From Antedon mediterranea (lineage: Eukaryota; Echinodermata; Crinoidea; Comatulida; Antedonidae): DNA of 64,000 nucleotides. The first letter of the stretch is position 1. Each line of letters opens with the position of its first letter. The translations under genes and the position numbers were made by a program. Where the stretch lies: contig NC_092680.1 of NCBI RefSeq assembly GCF_964355755.1, positions 12,253,001 to 12,317,000 of the forward strand. Direction: 5' to 3'. Below are positions 20,841-34,748 of the stretch, in pieces. The notes beneath the pieces are model-generated. The model was not told where the DNA came from. It saw nothing but the letters and a program-made list of their open reading frames with translations, and searched no databases.

Positions 20841-21569
20841 CACTCTGAACATTTTTCTTGATCGTTAACCCGTTATAATAGTATAATTCTGTTAGATTTG
20901 TTTGTATTAGTGTCAATTCTATATTTAAATGGTCAACAACCGGTAACCTGTTTCTTAATTAAAATTTTATGTTTTCTTTTGTTAATGGACACTCATGGCA
21001 GGGATGCAAACATTTAGAAGCGGGACGTCGACAATCTGTTGAAAATCGGGAGACTGTTGAATAGTCGTCTCAACCACAAGCCTGTGAGATAGAAGGTTGG
21101 GGGTTAGAGTGGTTAAGCCCGATAAACATTCACCATCACTTAATAAAGATTTATAGAGAGTATCTCTTTTTGTATTCACCACGGGCAATGCTTGAAAACA
21201 AAAGTCAGTTTTTTATTTGATGATGAGGAAAATTGTGGTTGGCGGGAGTGGAACTTCATTAAACTAATCTTTTGACAGTGTCGGTAAACGTAATTACCGA
21301 TATGAATAAACACCCGTTTTAATATTGAAAAATAAATTAAACGTGAACACACTATCGTCACTAATCACATTGCAACCGTAACAAAATCGGCAACTTGTAA
21401 TTTTGGAGGGAATATTTTTTATTTCAATCTTTGTTTTGAATGGCTTTTGTCTTTGTGAACGTTGACATAATGCCGGCATAATAATTCGGAATTATGGAAG
21501 CCGTGAAACAGATGATATGTCGCAGGAAACGACCGATTTATAACCAAAATTTGCAGAACGCTGATGCCT

Positions 21570-22755
21570 ATATCGTTCGTTCTTTTTACTTCTTGTCAAA
21601 TCATAATTTGAATATATTCTGCCAAATTTGGCCCGGGAAATATTTTAAGAGCTGGAATTAGTTTCCAGATCGACGCAAAGTGCGCCTTAAGAACAAACTT
21701 GCGTGTCATCATAAGTGGGAACCGACGTGTTCAACACCGACTGCTTTACGTTCATCATGATTCTCGATCGTAAGAGGGGATGCAAAAATAGATAGAAGAG
21801 TATTAATTTCTTATGTTGCGCGCGCGTCAATACGATACGTTGCGGTAGGATGTTTTCGTTTAGTAGTTCATACGTTGGTTAATGAAATATTTATTTTACA
21901 TTTTTCTTCTTTACATAGTACTGTCGCTTCGCCAACCACACTAACCGATACTGATAATATTATTTTTCCATTATGAATACATAAGAAAAACATTTTTAAA
22001 CTGGCGAATAATTAAATCAGTAATACTGTAGTATTGGCTACAATGGGGAAAATGTACAAGTTTAAAATACTATACAGAATAACTAAAGGAAAATAAATAT
22101 CTTATTGTATTTATTCATACATTTAGACAATAGGCAAATATTATAGATAATAAACATACATCAACATAATAATATTTAAATGCAAAAAAAAAGGATCTCT
22201 AAGTTGTATTCACGCGTACGTATAACATTTTTAAAAACAAGTGTAAAATCTATGATACGGACACTTTTTATAGGCCTATATAGGCTCTAAAATTAGGCTA
22301 AATAAGCATATGGCCATCCTTTACTTCTTACAATTTACTTACTTTAATTTATTTACTTTACTGTAGTTTATTTCTATACTTTTCTATACAGTTGGCTATG
22401 GCTTTAAATTGTAGGCGACGTGTGCTACAATACAAAGTTATCGGAAAAAGTGACATTTAATATTGCATTCAATTCGAGGTCCGTCGCCTTGCAAATAGCG
22501 CGATGTGTTTGTTCGTAAAACTATATCACATATTAACTCCATTGGCGAAAACACGTGAGCTTGTTCATAGATAAAGTCATTTTTTTTGATAACATAACGA
22601 TTAAAATCGAAATATTTTTTTAGAATCTGTAAATTCAAGGTGTTATCATCGATTTTGGTCGGATTTTGTGCACACTACCATTTCGTAGGGTCTTCGCTTT
22701 CGAGGTCTTCGGTCTTCGATCTTCGCTTTCGAGGTCTTCGCTTTCGACACACCCG
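21570..22755 (-). repeat. right arm of the foldback element
   Basis: Inverted copy of the left arm. The matching open stretch at 22438-22638 (minus strand) differs from the left one mainly by conservative changes over the first ~52 residues (shared piece: DFIYEQAHVFSPMELICDIV). Confidence 0.75.
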
Positions 22756-22764
22756 ATAATTGAT

Positions 22765-24405
22765 CCACGCTGAACCTCCGGGTTCCACTTTTGAATTTGA
22801 AGTCCGCAGAATAATGCTCAATAATTCACTATTTACTCATTCCCAAGTCACTAAATTGATCTCCCTTGGTTCACAAATGCACAGTGTCTGACGCCAATAA
22901 AAGGAAAGAATAAGTGTAACAGCCAAATTAAAATAAAATCGAAGCAAAATAAGAAAAAAATATCTGTTTACGATAGCGAAATTACGCTAAACCTAATTGC
23001 CAATATAGCGTGACGTCTGCGGACCGACGCGATAACCTCAATGTGTGTTGAACCGCAAACAAATTTCAATTTCGTTCTGTATGTTACAAAAAGGATATTT
23101 CGCGTTCCAAATTTTTTTGTATGGTATAGAAAATCGCATAAATTGTCACTTTTTTGTACAGTTTCAATTAAATCCCTTTGATATGTTATAGAAATATAAT
23201 CAAAGCATTGCTTCATATAAAGTAAAGTAGTAATTTTGAAGAAATTACGGAATTTAGCATTCACAAACATTGGGTTGACATAACCCTAACGGCTAATTTT
23301 ATTTATTTACTAGTTTAATTTTTAACAAATTCGATTAAGGCAACATAAAATTGTCGAATTTTAATCAAACAACTCCTAAAAATAAATAAAAATCAGCATA
23401 GTTATTAATTAAATCTACTTTATTAAAATAACCAAACTACAGTTATAAAACTATTTAAAAAATATAATAACGAACGAGCCTCCAGTGAAAGGGCGACCTC
23501 AATTTAGACGTGCGCTCTTTACATAAAAGGTAATTAATTATAGCCGAAAAACGATAAATTATCGATTTTGACCCAAGAGAATATTTTCTTTGTTGAAAAG
23601 TGAGTAGAGAAAAGCATACTTCATACAATTTAATCAAATACATACCAAGTTATAAGTCATGAAAAAATTCAAAAATCATCAAAAGTGCATTCGAGTCTGA
23701 GAAATTACGCGTTTTTTACATTTTTTTCAAAAAAGACACGATATTTTTTTTAGTTTTCTTCATTAAAAAAAGAGAGTATATAAATGTATTGTGTATGAAA
23801 CTCAAAATTTTTACAAAACGATGAATTTTTGTGTAAAATAACGTGTTTTTGGTAAAATCAGCATATGTGCACCTTTAAGTACACACATAAAAATCGCCGC
23901 GGAAACCATTTTCCCGATGTCAAATCGGGTTGAAACTCTGGAAAAACGATCTTTTGGTGTTTTTTTACATAGGAAAAATATAAACGTTATATGTTTCCAA
24001 TGTAAAGTAAATGTTTAAAGGACGATGTTGGTGAATGTGAAATAAAAAATATGACGACCTATCGTTCTTAGAACATTACTCAATTTTTTCCCCAAAACGA
24101 TATTTTTCATAAAAAACAAGGAAGATAACGTGTAAATCATTAGAGACATGAATGTTAATTAGAGACTTAAATAATCTCTCAGAAAAACGATATTTTACAG
24201 ACTTTTTATTGAATAGGTAGAGAAAGAGTAATAATTATATGTAAATCAGCATATGTGCAATTCTCATAGTGACAGTCTCGCGGAGAGCAAACATGCACCT
24301 GTGCCTATGTCTTACTGTGGAAAGTCCCCCTAGATTATCATCAAATGTGCATGTTTCTCACTGAAAACTGTAGGTGGCCGATGTGCATTTTTGCATGTGC
24401 GCTCT
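22765..24405. other. AT-rich spacer between foldback element and satellite
   Basis: No gene recognised. A 100-codon open stretch on the minus strand (22968-23270) shows no known motif. A(4-5)CGAT followed by T-rich DNA recurs near 23733, 23814, 23942, 24095 and 24183, and ATCAGCATATGTGCA occurs at about 23860 and 24243. The stretch 24280-24400 is less AT-rich, with several TGTGCAT/ATGCAC motifs just before the satellite. Confidence 0.4.
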
Positions 24406-24406
24406 G

Positions 24407-25471
24407 AGGAGAGAGAGAGAGATCAGCGAGAGAGATAGATCAGCGAGAGAGAGATAGATCAGCGAGAGAGATATAGATAGATCAGCGAGAGAGAGATAGA
24501 TCAGCGAGAGAGATATAGATCAGCGAGAGAGAGATAGATCAGCAAGAGAGAGATAAATCAGCGAGAGAGAGAGAGAGATAGATCAGCGAGAGGGAGAGAT
24601 AGATCAGCGAGAGAGAGATAGATCAGCGAGAGAGAGAGAGATAGATCAGCGAGAGGGAGAGATAGATCAGCAAGAGAGAGATAGATCAGCGAGAGAGAGA
24701 TAGATCAGCGAGAGAGAGATAGACCAGCGAGAGAGAGATAGATCAGCGAGATAGAGAGATAGATCAGCGAGAGAGATAGATCAGCGAGAGAGAGATAGAT
24801 CAGCGAGAGGGAGAGATAGATCAGCGAGAGAGATATAGATCAGCGAGAGAGAGATAGATCAGCGAGAGAGATATAAATCAGCGAGAGAGAGATAGATCAG
24901 CGAGAGAGAGATAGATCAGTGAGAGAGAGAAAGATCAGCGAGAGAGAGATAGATCAGTGAGAGAGAGATAGATCAGCGAGAGAGAGATAGATTAGCGAGA
25001 GAGAGATAGATCAGCGAGAGAGAGAGAGATAGATCAGAGAGAGAGAGATAGATCAGCGAGAGAGAGATAGATCAGCGAGAGAGAGATAGATTAGCAAGAG
25101 AGAGATAGATCAGCGAGAGAGAGATAGATCAGCGAGAGAGAGATAGATCAGCGAGAGAGAGATAGATCAGCGAGAGAGAAATAGATCAGCGAGAGAGAGA
25201 TAGATAGATCAGCGAGAGAGAGATAGATAGATCAGCGAGAGAGAGAGAGATAGATCAGCAAGAGAGAGATAGATCAGCAAGAGAGAGATAGATCAGCGAG
25301 AGAGAGAGATAGATCAGCGAGAGCGAGATAGATTAGCGAGAGAGATAGATCTGCGAGAGAGAGATAGATCAGCGAGAGAGAGAGATAGATCAGCGAGAAA
25401 GAGATAGATCAGCGAGAGAGATAGATAGATCAGTGAGAGAGAGATAGATCAGCGAGAGAGAGAGAGATAGA

Positions 25472-25514
<43 letters not shown>

Positions 25515-28500
25515 TCAGCGAGAGAGAGAGAGATAGATCAGCGAGAGAGAGATAGATCAGCGAGAGAGAGATAGATCAGCGAGAGGGAGAGATAGATAAG
25601 CGAGAGAGAGATAGATCAGCGAGAGAGAGATAGATCAGCGAGAGAGAGATAGATCAGCGAGAGAGATAGATCAGCGAGAGAGAGAGATAGATCAGCGAGA
25701 GAGAGAGAGATAGATCAGCGAGAGAGAGAAAGATCAGCGAGAGAGAGATAGGTCAGCGACAGAGAGATAGATCAGCGAGAGAGATAGATCAGCGAGAGAG
25801 ATATAGATCAGCGAGAGAGAGAGATAGATCAGCGAGAGAGAGAGATAGATCAGCGAGAGAGAGAAAGATCAGCGAGAGAGAGATAGATCAGTGAGAGAGA
25901 GACAGATCAGTGAGAGAGAGATAGATTAGCGGGGGAGAGATAGATCAGCGAGAGAGAGAGAGAGATAGATCAGAGAGAGAGAGAGATAGATCAGCGAGAG
26001 AGAGATAGATCAGCGAGAGAGAGATAGATTAGCAAGAGAGAGATAGATCAGCGAGAGAGAGATAGATCAGCGAGAGAGAGAGAGATCAGCGAGAGAGAGA
26101 TAGATCAGCGAGAGAGAGATAGATCAGCGAGAGAGAGATAGATCAGCGAGAGAGAGAGAGATAGATCAGCGAGAGAGATAGATTAGCGAGAGGGAGAGAT
26201 AGATCAGCGAGAGAGAGATAGATCAGCGAGAGAGAGATAGATCAGCGAGAGAGATAGATCAGCGAGAGAGAGATAGATCAGCGAGAGAGAGATAGATCAG
26301 CGAGAGAGAGAGATGGATCAGCGAGAGAGAGAGATAGATCAGCGAGATAGAGAAAGATCTGCGAGAGAGAGAGATAGATCAGCGAGAGAGAGATAGATCA
26401 GCGAGAGAGAGATAGATCAGCGAGAGAGAGATAGATCAGCGAGAGAGAGAGATAGATCAGCGAGAGAGAGATAGATCAGCGAGATAGAGAAAGATCAGCG
26501 AGAGAGAGATAGATCAGTGACAGAGACATAGATCAGCGAGAGAGATATAGATCAGCGAGAGAGATATAGATCAGCGAGAGTGAGATAGATCAGCGAGAGA
26601 TAGATAGATCAGCGAGAGAGAGAGAGAGAGATAGATCAGCAAGAGAGAGATAGATCAGCGAGAGAGAGAGAGATCAGCGAGAGAGAGAGATAGATCAGCG
26701 AGAGAGAGATAGATAGATCAGCGAAAGAGAGATAGATCAGCGAGAGAGAGAGAGATAGATCAGCGAGAAAGAGATAGATCAGCGAGAGAGATAGATAGAT
26801 CAGCGAGAGGGAGAGATAGATCAGCGAGAGAGAGATAGATCAGTGAGAGAGAGAGAGAGATCAGCGAGAGAGAGTGATAGATCAGCGAGAGAGAGATAGA
26901 TCAGCAAGAGAGAGAGAGATAGATCAGCGAGAGAGAGATAGATCAGCGAGAGAGAAAAAGATCAGCGAGAAAGATATAGATCAGCGACAGAGAGATAGAT
27001 CAGCGAGAGAGAGATAGATCAGCGAGAGAGATATAGATCAGCGAGAGAGATAGATCAGCGAGAGAGAAATAGATCAGCGAGAGAGAGAAAGATCAGCGAG
27101 AGAGAGATAGATCAGCTAGAGAGAGATAGATCAGCGAGAGAGATAGATCAGCGAGAGAGAGAGATAGATCAGCGAGAGAGAGAGAGAGATAGATCAGCAA
27201 GAGAGATAGATCAGCGAGAGAGAGATAGATAAGCGAGAGAGAGATAGATTAGCGAGAGAGAGATAGATCAGCGAGAGAGAGATAGATCAGCGAGAGAGAG
27301 AGAGATCAGCGAGAGAGAGATAGATCAGCTAGAGAGAGAGATAGATCAGCGAGAGAGAGACAGATAGATCAGCGAGAGAGAGTGAGAGAGATAGATCAGC
27401 GAGAGAGAGAGAGAGATAGATCAGCGAGAGATAGAGATGGATCAGCGAGAGAGAGATAGATCAGCGAGAGAGAAAAAGATCATTGAGAGAGAGATAGATC
27501 AGCGACAGAGAGATAGATCAGCGAGAAAGAGATAGATCAGCGAGAGAGATATAGATCAGCGAGAGAGATAGATCAGCGAGAGAGAGATAGATCAGCGAGA
27601 GAGAGAGAGATAGATCAGCGAGAGGGAGAGATAGATCAGCGAGAAAGAGATAGATCAGCGAGAGAGAGATAGATCAGCGAGAGAGAGATATATCAGCGGG
27701 AGAGAGATAGATCAGCGAGAGAGAGAGAGAGAGATAGATCAGCGAGAGAGAGAGAGAGAGATAGATCAGCGAGAGAGAGAAAGATCAGCGAGAGAGAGAT
27801 AGGTCAGCGACAGAGAGATAGATCAGCGAGAGAGAGATAGATCAGCGAGAGAGATATAGATCAGCGAGAGAGAGATAGATCAGCGAGAGAGAGAGATAGA
27901 TCAGCGAGAGAGAGAAAGATCAGCGAGAGAAAGATAGATCAGTGAGAGAGAGATAGATCAGCGAGAGAGAGATAGATCAGCGAGAGAGAGATAGATCAGC
28001 AAGAGAGAGAGAGATAGATCAGAGAGAGAGAGATAGATCAGCGAGAGAGAGATAGATCAGCGAGAGAGAGATAGATTAGCAAGAGAGAGATAGATCAGCG
28101 AGAGAGATAGATCAGCGAGAGAGAGAGAGATCAGCGAGAGAGAGATAGATCAGCGAGAGAGAGATAGATCAGCGAGATAGAGATAGATCAGCGAGAGAGA
28201 GATAGATAGATCAGCGAGAGAGAGAGAGATCAGCGAAAGAGAGATAGATAGATCAGCGAGAGAGAGATAGATCAGCGAGAGAGATAGATCAGCGAGAGAG
28301 AGATAGATAGATAGATGAGCGAGAGAGAGATAGATGAGCGAGAGAGAGATAGATCACCGAGAGAGAGATAGATAAGCGAGAGAGAGATAGATCAGCGAGA
28401 GAGAGATAGATAGATAGATCAGCGAGAGAGAGATAGATAGATCAGCTAGAGAGAGATAGATCAGTAAGAGAGAGATAGATAGATCAGCGAGAGAGAGAGA

Positions 28501-29863
28501 TAGATCAGCGAGAGAGAGATAGATCAGCGAGAGAGATAGATAGATCAGCGAGAGAGAGAGATAGATCAGCGAGAGAGAGATAGATGAGCGAGAGAGAGAC
28601 AGATCAGCGAGAGGGAGAGATAGATCAGCGAGAGAGAGATAGATCAGCGAGAGAGATAGATCAGCGAGAGAGAGATAGATCAGCGAGAGAGAGATAGATC
28701 AGCGGGAGAGAGATAGATCAGCTAGAGAGAGAGAGATAGATCAGCGAGATAGAGAAAGATCAGCGAGAGAGAGATAGATCAGCCACAGAGAGATAGAACA
28801 GCGAGAGAGAGATAGATCAGCGAGAGAGATATAGATCAGCGAGAGAGAGATAGATCAGCGAGAGATAGATAGATATGCGAGAGAGATAGATCAGCAAGAG
28901 AGAGATAGATCAGCAAGAGAGAGATAGATCAGCGAGAGAGAGAGATAGATCAGCGAGAGCGAGATAGATTAGCGAGAGAGAGATAGATCAGCGAGAGAGA
29001 TAGATCAGCGAGAGAGAGAGATAGATCAGCGAGAAAGAGATAGATCAGCGAGAGAGATTGATAGATCAGCGAGAGAGAGAGAGAGATAGATCAGCAAGAG
29101 AGAGAGAGAGATAGATCAGCGAGAGAGAGAGATAGATCAGCGAGAGAGAGATAGATCAGCGAGAGGGAGAGATAGATCAGCGAGAGAGAGAGATAGATCA
29201 GCGAGAGAGAGATAGATCAGCGAGAGGGAGAGATAGATCAGCGAGAGAGAGATAGATCAGCGAGAGAGATAGATCAGCGAGAGAGAGATAGATCAGCGAG
29301 AGAGAGATAGATCAGCGAGAGAGAGATAGATCAGCGAGAGAGAGATAGATCAGCGAGAGAGAGAGAGATAGATCAGCGAGAGAGAGTGAGAGAGATAGAT
29401 CAGCGAGAGAGAGATAGATCAGCGAGAGAGAGAGAGATCAGCGAGAGAGAGAGATAGATCAGCGAGAGAGAGATAGATAGATCAGCGAGAGAGAGAAAGA
29501 TAGATCAGCGAGAGAGAGATAGATAGATCAGCGAGAGAGAGATAGATCAGCGAAAGAGAGATAGATAGATCAGCGAGAGAGAGATAGATCAGCGAGAGAG
29601 ATAGATTAGCGAGAGAGAGAGATAGATAGATGAGCGAGAGAGAGATAGATCAGCGAGAGAGAGATAGATCAGCGAGAGAGAGATAGATAGATCAGCGAGA
29701 GAGAGATAGATAGATCAGCGAGAGAGAGATAGATAGATCAGCGAGAGAGAGATAGATAGATCAGCGAGAGAGAGAGATAGATAGATCAGCGAGAGAGAGA
29801 TAGATGAGCGAGAGAGAGATAGATCAGCGAGAGAGATAGATAGATCAGCGAGAGAGAGATAGA

Positions 29864-29912
<49 letters not shown>

Positions 29913-30302
29913 TAAGCGGGAGAGAGAGATAGATCAGCGAGAGAGAGATAGATCAGCGAGAGGGAGAGATAGATCAGCGAGAGAGATATAGATCAGCGAG
30001 AGAGAGATAGATCAGCGAGAGAGAAATAGATCAGCGAGAGAGAGATAGATCAGCGAGAGGGAGAGATAGATCAGCGAGAGAGAGATAGATCAGCGAGAGA
30101 GAGAGAGATAGATCAGCGAGATAGAGAAAGATCAGCGAGAGAGAGATAAATCAGCGAGAGAGAGATAAATCAGCGAGAGAGAGATAGATCAGCGAGAGAG
30201 AGATAGATCAGCGAGAGAGAAATAGATGAGCGAGAGAGAGATAGATCAGCGAGAGAGAGATAGATAGATCAGCGAGAGAGAGAGAGAGATAGATCAGCGA
30301 GA

Positions 30303-30340
<38 letters not shown>

Positions 30341-32263
30341 TAGATCAGCGAGAGAGAGAGAGATAGATCAGCGAGAGAGAGATAGATCAGCGAGAGGGAG
30401 AGATAGATCAGCGAGAGAGAGATAGATCAGCAAGAAAGAGATAGATCAGCGAGAGAGAGATAGATCAGCGAGAGAGATAGATCAGCGAGAGAGAGAGAGA
30501 TAGATCAGCGAGAGAGACAGAGAAATAGATCAGCGAGAGAGAGAAAGATCAGCGAGAGAGAGATAGGTCAGCGACAGAGAGATAGATCAGCGAGAGAAAG
30601 ATAGATCAGCGAGAGAGATATAGATCAGCGAGAGAGAGATAGATCAGCGAGAGAGAGAGATAGATCAGCGAGAGAGAGAAAGATCAGCGAGAGAGAGATA
30701 GATCAGTGAGAGAGAGATAGATCAGCGAGAGAGAGATAGATTAGCGGGGGAGAGATAGATCAGCGAGAGAGAGAGAGATAGATCAGAGAGAGAGATAGAT
30801 CAGCGAGAGATAGATAGATCAGCGAGAGAGAGATAGATTAGCAAGAGAGAGATAGATCAGCGAGAGAGAGATAGATCAGCGAGAGAGAGAGAGATAGATC
30901 AGCGAGAGAGATAGATCAGCGAGAGGGAGAGATAGATCAGCGAGAGAGAGATAGATCAGCGAGAGAGAGATAGATCAGCGAGAGAGAGATAGATCAGCGC
31001 GAGAGAAATAGATCAGTGAGAGAGAGATAGATCAGCGAGAGAGAGAGATAGATCAGCGAGAGAGAGAAAGATAAGCGAGAGAGAGATAGATCAGCGACAG
31101 AGAGATAGATCAGCGAGAGAGAGAGATAGATCAGCGAGAGAGATATAGATCAGCGAGAGAGATAGATCAGCGAGAGAGAGATAGATCAGCGAGAGAGAGA
31201 AAGATCAGCGAGAGAGATAGATCAGCGAGAGAGAGATAGATCAGCGAGAGAGAGATAGATCAGCGAGAGAGAGAGAGAGAGATAGATCAGCGAGAGAGAG
31301 ATAGATCAGCGAGAGAGAGATATATAAGCGAGAGAGAGTCAGATTAGCGAGAGAGAGATAGATCAGCGAGAGAGAGATAGATCAGTGAGAGAGAGAGATC
31401 AGCGAGAGAGAGAGATAGATCAGCGAGAGAGAGATAGATCAGCGAGAGAGAGAAAGATAGATCAGCGAGAGAGAGATAGATAGATCAGCGAGAGAGAGAT
31501 AGATCAGCGAAAGAGAGATAGATAGATCAGCGAGAGAGAGATAGATCAGCGAGAGAGATAGATTAGCGAGAGAGAGATAGATAGATGAGCGAGAGAGAGA
31601 TAGATGAGCGAGAGAGAGATAGATCAGCGAGAGAGAGATAGATCAGCGAGAGAGAGATAGATCAGCGAGAGAGAGATAGATAGATCAGCAAGAGAGAGAT
31701 AGATAGATCAGCAAGAGAGAGATAGATAGATCAGCGAGAGAGAGATAGATGAGCGAGAGAGAGATAGATCAGCGAGAGAGATAGATAGATCAGCGAGAGA
31801 GAGATAGATCAGCGAGAGAGAGAGAGAGATAGATCAGCGAGAGAGAGAGATAGATCACCGAGAGAGAGATAGATCAGCGAGAGAGATAGATCAGCGAGAG
31901 GGAGAGATAGATCAGCGAGAGAGAGATAGATCAGCAAGAGAGATAGATCAGCGAGAGATAGATAGATCAGCGAGAGAGAGATAGATCAGCGAGAGAGAGA
32001 GATAAATCAACGAGAGAGAGAGATAGATCAGCGAGATAGAGAAAGATCTGCGAGAGAGAGATAGATCAGCGAGAGAGAGATAGATCAGCGAGAGAGAGAT
32101 AGACCAGCGAGAGAGAGATAGATAAGCGAGAGAGAGATAGATCAGCGAGAGAGAGAGATAGATCAGCGAGAGCGAGATAGATTAGCGAGAAAGAGATAGA
32201 TCAGCGAGAGAGATAGATAGATCAGTGAGAGAGAGATAGATCAGCGAGAGAGAGAGAGATAGA

Positions 32264-32294
<31 letters not shown>

Positions 32295-33222
32295 TAGATC
32301 AGCGAGAGAGAGAGAGATAGATCAGCGAGAGAGAGATAGATCAGCGAGAGAGAGATAGATCAGCGAGAGGGAGAGATAGATCAGCGAGAGAGAGATAGAT
32401 CAGCGAGAGAGAGATAGATCAGCGAGAGAGAGATAGATCAGCGAGAGAGATAGATCAGCGAGAGAGAGAGATAGATCAGCGAGAGAGAGAGAGATAGATC
32501 AGCGAGAGAGAGAAAGATCAGCGAGAGAGAGATAGGTCAGCGACAGAGAGATAGATCAGAGCGAGAGAGAGAAAGATCAGCGAGAGAGAGATAGATCAGT
32601 GAGAGAGAGATAGATCAGCGAGAGAGAGATAGATTAGCGGGGGAGAGATAGATCAGCGAGAGAGAGAGAGATAGATCAGAGAGAGAGAGATAGATCAGCG
32701 AGAGAGAGATAGATCAGCGAGAGAGAGATAGATTAGCAAGAGAGAGATAGATCAGCGAGAGAGAGATAGATCAGCGAGAGAGAGAGAGATAGATCAGAGA
32801 GAGAGATAGATCAGCGAGAGATAGATAGATCAGCGAGAGAGAGATAGATTAGCAAGAGAGAGATAGATCAGCGAGAGAGAGATAGATCAGCGAGAGAGAG
32901 AGAGATCAGCGAGAGAGATAGATCAGCGAGAGAGAGATAGATCAGCGAGAGAGATATAGATAGATCAGCGAGAGAGAGATAGATCAGCGAGAGAGATATA
33001 GATCAGCGAGAGAGAGATAGATCAGCGAGAGATAGATAGATCAGCGAGAGAGAGAGATAGATCCAGCAAGAGAGAGATAGATCAGCGAGAGAGAGAGATA
33101 GATCAGCGAGAGCGAGATAGATTAGCGAGAGAGAGATAGATCAGCGAGAGAGAGATAGATCAGCGAGAGAGATAGATAGATCAGCGAGAGAGAGATAGAT
33201 CAGCGAGAGAGAGAGAGATAGA

Positions 33223-33265
<43 letters not shown>

Positions 33266-34709
33266 TCAGCGAGAGAGAGAGTGATAGATCAGCGAGAGAG
33301 AGAGATAGATCAGCGAGAGAGAGATAGATCAGCGAGAGGGAGAGATAGATCAGCGAGAGAGAGATAGATCAGCGAGAGAGAGATAGATCAGCGAGAGAGA
33401 GATAGATCAGCGAGAGAGATAGATCAGCGAGAGAGAGAGATAGATCAGCGAGAGAGAGAAAGATCAGCGAGAGAGAGATAGGTCAGCGACAGAGAGATAG
33501 ATCAGCGAGAGAGATAGATCAGCGAGAGAGATATAGATCAGCGAGAGAGAGAGATCGATCAGCGAGAGAGAGAGAGATAGATCAGCGAGAGAGAGAAAGA
33601 TCAGCGAGAGAGAGAGAGATAGATCAGCGAGAAAGAGATAGATCAGCGAGAGAGATAGATAGATCAGCGAGAGAGAGATAGATCAGCGAGAGAGAGAGAG
33701 AGAGATAGATCAGCGAGAGAGAGAGAGAGAGATAGATCAGCGAGAGGGAGAGATAGATCAGCGAGAGAGATATAGATCAGCGAGAGAGAGATAGATCAGC
33801 GAGAGAGAAATAGATCAGCGAGAGAGAGATAGATCAGCGAGAGGGAGAGATAGATCAGCGAGAGAGAGATAGATCAGCGAGAGAGAGAGAGAGATAGATC
33901 AGTGAGAGGGAGAGATAGATCAGCGAGAGAGAGATTGATCAGCGAGAGAGAGATAGATCAGCGAGAGAGAGATAGACAAGCGAGAGAGAGATAGATCAGC
34001 GAGATAGAGAGATAGATCAGCGAGAGAGATAGATCAGCGAGAGAGAGATAGATCAGCGAGAGGGAGAGATAGATCAGCGAGAGAGATATAGATCAGCGAG
34101 AGAGAGAGATAGATCAGCGAGAGAGATATAAATCAGCGAGAGAGAGATAGATCAGCGAGAGAGAGATAGATCAGCGAGAGAGAGAAAGATCAGCGAGAGA
34201 AAGATAGATCAGTGAGAGAGAGATAGATCAGCGAGAGAGAGATAGATTAGCGAGAGAGAGATAGATCAGCGAGAGAGAGAGAGATAGATCAGAGAGAGAG
34301 ATAGATCAGCGAGAGAGAGATAGATCAGCGAGAGAGAGATAGATTAGCAAGAGAGAGATAGATCAGCGAGAGAGAGATAGATCAGCGAGAGAGAGATAGA
34401 TCAGCGAGAGAGAGATAGATCAGCGAGAGAGAAATAGATCAGCGAGAGAGAGATAGATAGATCAGCGAGAGAGAGATAGATAGATCAGCGAGAGAGAGAG
34501 AGATAGATCAGCGAGAGAGAGAGAGATAGATCAGCAAGAGAGAGAGATAGATCAGCGAGAGCGAGATAGATTAGCGAGAGAGATAGATCTGCGAGAGAGA
34601 GATAGATCAGCGAGAGAGAGAGATAGATCAGCGAGAAAGAGATAGATCAGCGAGAGAGATAGATAGATCAGTGAGAGAGAGATAGATCAGCGAGAGAGAG
34701 AGAGATAGA

Positions 34710-34748
<39 letters not shown>

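Larger units (their letters stand above)
19607..22755. mobile_element. 3.15 kb foldback element with ~1.2 kb inverted arms (Mutator-like?)
   Basis: The left arm 19607-~20840 and right arm ~21570-22755 are inverted copies with many small differences. The ends read CGGGTGTGTCGAAAGCG, followed by reiterated CGAAGACC/TCGAAAGCGAAG motifs. ATAATTGAT occurs directly outside both ends (19598-19606 and 22756-22764): a 9-bp target duplication. Long inverted arms plus a 9-bp duplication fit foldback or long-TIR Mutator-like elements (established for that superfamily). No transposase is visible in the ~730-bp centre, so it is probably non-autonomous. Confidence 0.8.

Noticed and set aside
22968-23270. 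100-codon open frame on the minus strand
   Set aside because: Longest open stretch in the spacer but no recognisable motif or supporting structure; kept only as a note in the spacer entry.
24407-24420. Possible CRISPR-like spacing in the GA-rich array
   Set aside because: Units are contiguous with no unique spacers, and the context is eukaryotic.
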